The position numbers and the translations under genes were made by a program. 64,000 bases of DNA from DASYTH01 sp035942955 (lineage in GTDB: Bacteria > Actinomycetota > Actinomycetes > Mycobacteriales > Pseudonocardiaceae), in assembly GCF_035942955.1 (NCBI RefSeq), contig NZ_DASZCQ010000253.1, positions 6,344 through 70,343 of the forward strand, read 5' to 3'. Below the pieces are notes generated by a model. The model was not told the origin of the DNA. It worked only from the letters and a program-made list of their open reading frames with translations, and did no database searches. Below, piece after piece: positions 62,032 through 64,000 of this stretch; within the stretch, counting starts at the first letter, position 1, and every line of letters begins with the position of its first letter.

Positions 62032-63879
62032 CTAGTCCTCGTCGAACAGCGGGCGGATCCCGCGCGCGGCCATGATCTGGTCGTTGCCGGTGCCCGCGGC
62101 GACCATCGGCCACACCTGGGCGTCCTTGCCGACCACGAAGTCGATCACCACCGGCCGGTCGTTGATCTCCATGGCCCGGTTGATGACCGCGTCCACCTCC
62201 TCGCGCGTCTCGCAGCGCAGCCCCGCGCAGCCCAGCGCCTCGGCCAGCAGGGTGAAGTCCGGGATCCGGTGCTTGTGCGTGCCCAGATCGGTCTGCGAGT
62301 AGCGCTCCGAGTAGAACAGGTTCTGCCACTGCCGGACCATGCCGAGGTTGCCGTTGTTGATCACTGCGACCTTGATCGGAGCGCCCTCGATGGCGCAGGT
62401 GGCCAGCTCCTGGTTGGTCATCTGGAAGCAGCCGTCGCCGTCGATCGCCCAGACCACCTTGTCCGGCTGGCCGAACTTGGCCCCCATCGCGGCCGGGACC
62501 GCGTAGCCCATCGTGCCCAGCCCGCCCGAGTTGATCCAGGTGCCCGGCCGCTCGTAGGAGATGAACTGCGCCGCCCACATCTGGTGCTGGCCGACCCCCG
62601 CGGTGTAGATCGCGTCCGGGCCGGCGATCTTGCCGATCCGCTCGATGACGTACTGCGGCGACAGCGTTCCGTCGGTCGGCCAGTCGTAGCCGAGCGGGTA
62701 GTTGTCCCGCCAGGACGTCAGCTGCGTCCACCAGGCGGTCAGATCGGGCCGGCCGCCGTCGGCCCGCTCGGCCCGCACCGCGGCGATCAGCTCGACCAGG
62801 ATCTCCTTGCAGTCACCCACGATCGGTACGTCCGCCCGGCGGTTCTTGGAGATCTCCGCCGGATCGATGTCGGCGTGCACGACCTGCGCGTCCGGGGCGA
62901 ACGTGGCCAGCTGGCCGGTCACCCGGTCGTCGAACCGGGCGCCGAGCGCGATCAGCAGGTCGGCCTTCTGCATCGCGGCGACCGCGGCCACCGAGCCGTG
63001 CATGCCCGGCATGCCGAGGTGCTGGGGGTGCGAATCGGGGAACGCGCCGCGCGCCATCAGCGTGGTGACCACCGGGATCCCGGTCGCCTCGGCCAGCTCG
63101 CGCAGCTCGGCCGACGCCTTCGACTTGATCACGCCGCCGCCGACGTAGAGCAGCGGCCGGCGGGCGGCGACGATCAGCTTGGCGGCCTCGCGGACCTGCT
63201 TGCCGTGCGGCCGGGTGGTCGGCTTGTAGCCGGGCAGCCGCAGCTCCGGCGGCCACGAGAAGCTCGTGACCTCCTGCAGCACGTCCTTGGGGATGTCCAC
63301 CAGGACCGGGCCGGGTCGGCCGGTGCTGGCCAGGTGGAACGCCTCCGCCACCACCCGCGGGATCTCCGCCGGGTCGGTGACCAGGTAGTTGTGCTTGGTG
63401 ATGGGCAGCGTGATGCCGCAGATGTCGGCTTCCTGGAAGGCGTCGGTGCCGATCAGCGCCCTGGTCTGCTGACCGGTGATCGCCACCACCGGCACCGAGT
63501 CCATGCTGGCGTCGGCCAGCGGGGTGACCAGGTTCGTCGCGCCCGGCCCGGACGTCGCCATGCACACCCCGACCTTCCCGGTGGCGTGCGCGTACCCGCT
63601 GGCCGCGTGGCCGGCGCCCTGCTCGTGGCGGACCAGCACGTGCCGCAGCTTGGTGGAGTCGAGCAGCGGGTCGTACGCCGGCAGGATCGTCCCGCCGGGA
63701 ATTCCGAACACCACCTCGACGCCGACCGCCTCCAGCGAGCGCACGAGCGACTGGGCGCCGGTCACCCGAACGGGGGCGCCGGCCGGCGGAGTCGGCTTAG
63801 GACGGGCCGTTGGCGTCCCGGACCTGGCCGGCCCGGGGGATGCGGCGACCGGGGCGGGTCGCGATGTCGCGCTGGTCAT
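62032..63879 (-). CDS. ilvB: Acetolactate synthase, large catalytic subunit
   Basis: Thiamine-diphosphate enzyme of 615 residues that condenses pyruvate with pyruvate or 2-oxobutyrate. The ThDP glutamate is in RHEQGAGHAASGYA, the ThDP/Mg motif is GDGCFQMTNQELATC, and FAD-binding features such as MGMPGMHG are visible. An N-terminal extension of about 40 proline/alanine-rich residues (typical for actinomycetes) precedes the first conserved strand. ATG 63879 is used; the frame extends further without homology and would cross the attenuator hairpin. The operon continues with ilvN and ilvC. Confidence 0.95.
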   Translation of the reverse strand: MTSATSRPAPVAASPGPARSGTPTARPKPTPPAGAPVRVTGAQSLVRSLEAVGVEVVFGIPGGTILPAYDPLLDSTKLRHVLVRHEQGAGHAASGYAHATGKVGVCMATSGPGATNLVTPLADASMDSVPVVAITGQQTRALIGTDAFQEADICGITLPITKHNYLVTDPAEIPRVVAEAFHLASTGRPGPVLVDIPKDVLQEVTSFSWPPELRLPGYKPTTRPHGKQVREAAKLIVAARRPLLYVGGGVIKSKASAELRELAEATGIPVVTTLMARGAFPDSHPQHLGMPGMHGSVAAVAAMQKADLLIALGARFDDRVTGQLATFAPDAQVVHADIDPAEISKNRRADVPIVGDCKEILVELIAAVRAERADGGRPDLTAWWTQLTSWRDNYPLGYDWPTDGTLSPQYVIERIGKIAGPDAIYTAGVGQHQMWAAQFISYERPGTWINSGGLGTMGYAVPAAMGAKFGQPDKVVWAIDGDGCFQMTNQELATCAIEGAPIKVAVINNGNLGMVRQWQNLFYSERYSQTDLGTHKHRIPDFTLLAEALGCAGLRCETREEVDAVINRAMEINDRPVVIDFVVGKDAQVWPMVAAGTGNDQIMAARGIRPLFDED

Positions 63880-63934
63880 CGTTTCTGCCTCGTGGGTCGT
63901 GGATTGTCGGGGCGGTGTTCGTGGCTCGGGCAAC

Positions 63935-63972
63935 AAAAAACCCTCGTCGACCGCGGTGGGTCGTACGAGGGT
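63935..63972 (-). terminator. Attenuator terminator upstream of ilvB
   Basis: ACCCTCGT and ACGAGGGT form a perfect 8-bp stem, extended by an inner CGACC / GGTCG pairing, and are followed by six T on the minus strand, 55 bp before ilvB. The form matches the hairpin before cimA. The expected leader peptide would lie beyond the right edge of the window. Confidence 0.75.
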
Positions 63973-64000
63973 CGCGCGTTCGACGCGGCGAGACTTCCTC

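Overview
The window is high-GC actinomycete DNA, probably from the Pseudonocardiaceae. The evidence is GTG starts, a DUF397 protein, NB-ARC and LAL-type regulators, an UPF0060 protein, and the gene order gltX / FAH / cimA / leuB / serA / ilvC-ilvN-ilvB. Both flanks look like healthy chromosome. The middle (about 17.5-50.2 kb) looks like a decaying accessory region.

Left flank (0-17.3 kb). It opens with two secreted plant-polysaccharide enzymes (GH43 and GH62 with a CBM13) behind a 14-bp CebR-type operator. A secreted FG-GAP protein, an NB-ARC regulator and a LAL regulator follow. Next is a sugar-acid locus: an enolase-superfamily dehydratase divergent from a FadR-type regulator, a substrate-binding lipoprotein, and a permease in which both membrane subunits are fused. 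UPF0060 and SnoaL-like genes close the segment.

Middle (17.5-50.2 kb). A 3'-terminal fragment of tRNA-Glu at 17.515 kb lies in direct orientation with the intact tRNA-Glu at 50.187 kb. A wrecked tyrosine recombinase sits beside the intact tRNA. The interval therefore looks like an old integrated island. It contains a cyclase/NB-ARC/TPR protein; a second arabinoxylan-type operon (deleted GH62, frameshifted binding protein, two permeases); an SDR / PaoABC-type molybdenum aldehyde oxidoreductase operon with an amber codon in the iron-sulfur subunit; an abortive-infection-like gene truncated at an IS481 copy; secreted beta-propeller proteins; a frameshifted nuclease-like gene pair; and a translationally coupled trio of two dCTP-deaminase-like proteins plus a PEP-synthase-like ATP-grasp protein. 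At least fifteen genes here are truncated or frameshifted, while the core genes on the right are intact.

Right flank (50.2-64 kb). This is conserved chromosome: tRNA-Glu, tRNA-Gln, a HAD hydrolase, gltX, a FAD monooxygenase, an FAH-family protein, cimA, leuB, serA, a DUF397 protein and ilvC-ilvN-ilvB. cimA has a leader peptide with Val-Ile-Ile-Ile codons followed by a terminator hairpin, and ilvB has a similar hairpin. Both point to transcriptional attenuation of branched-chain amino acid synthesis.

The best candidate for an undescribed system is the dCTP-deaminase-like pair plus ATP-grasp trio at 47.76-49.57 kb. The frameshifted nuclease pair at 44.76-46.6 kb and the cyclase-NB-ARC protein at 17.7 kb come next. 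All calls are from reading the sequence; no database search was run.
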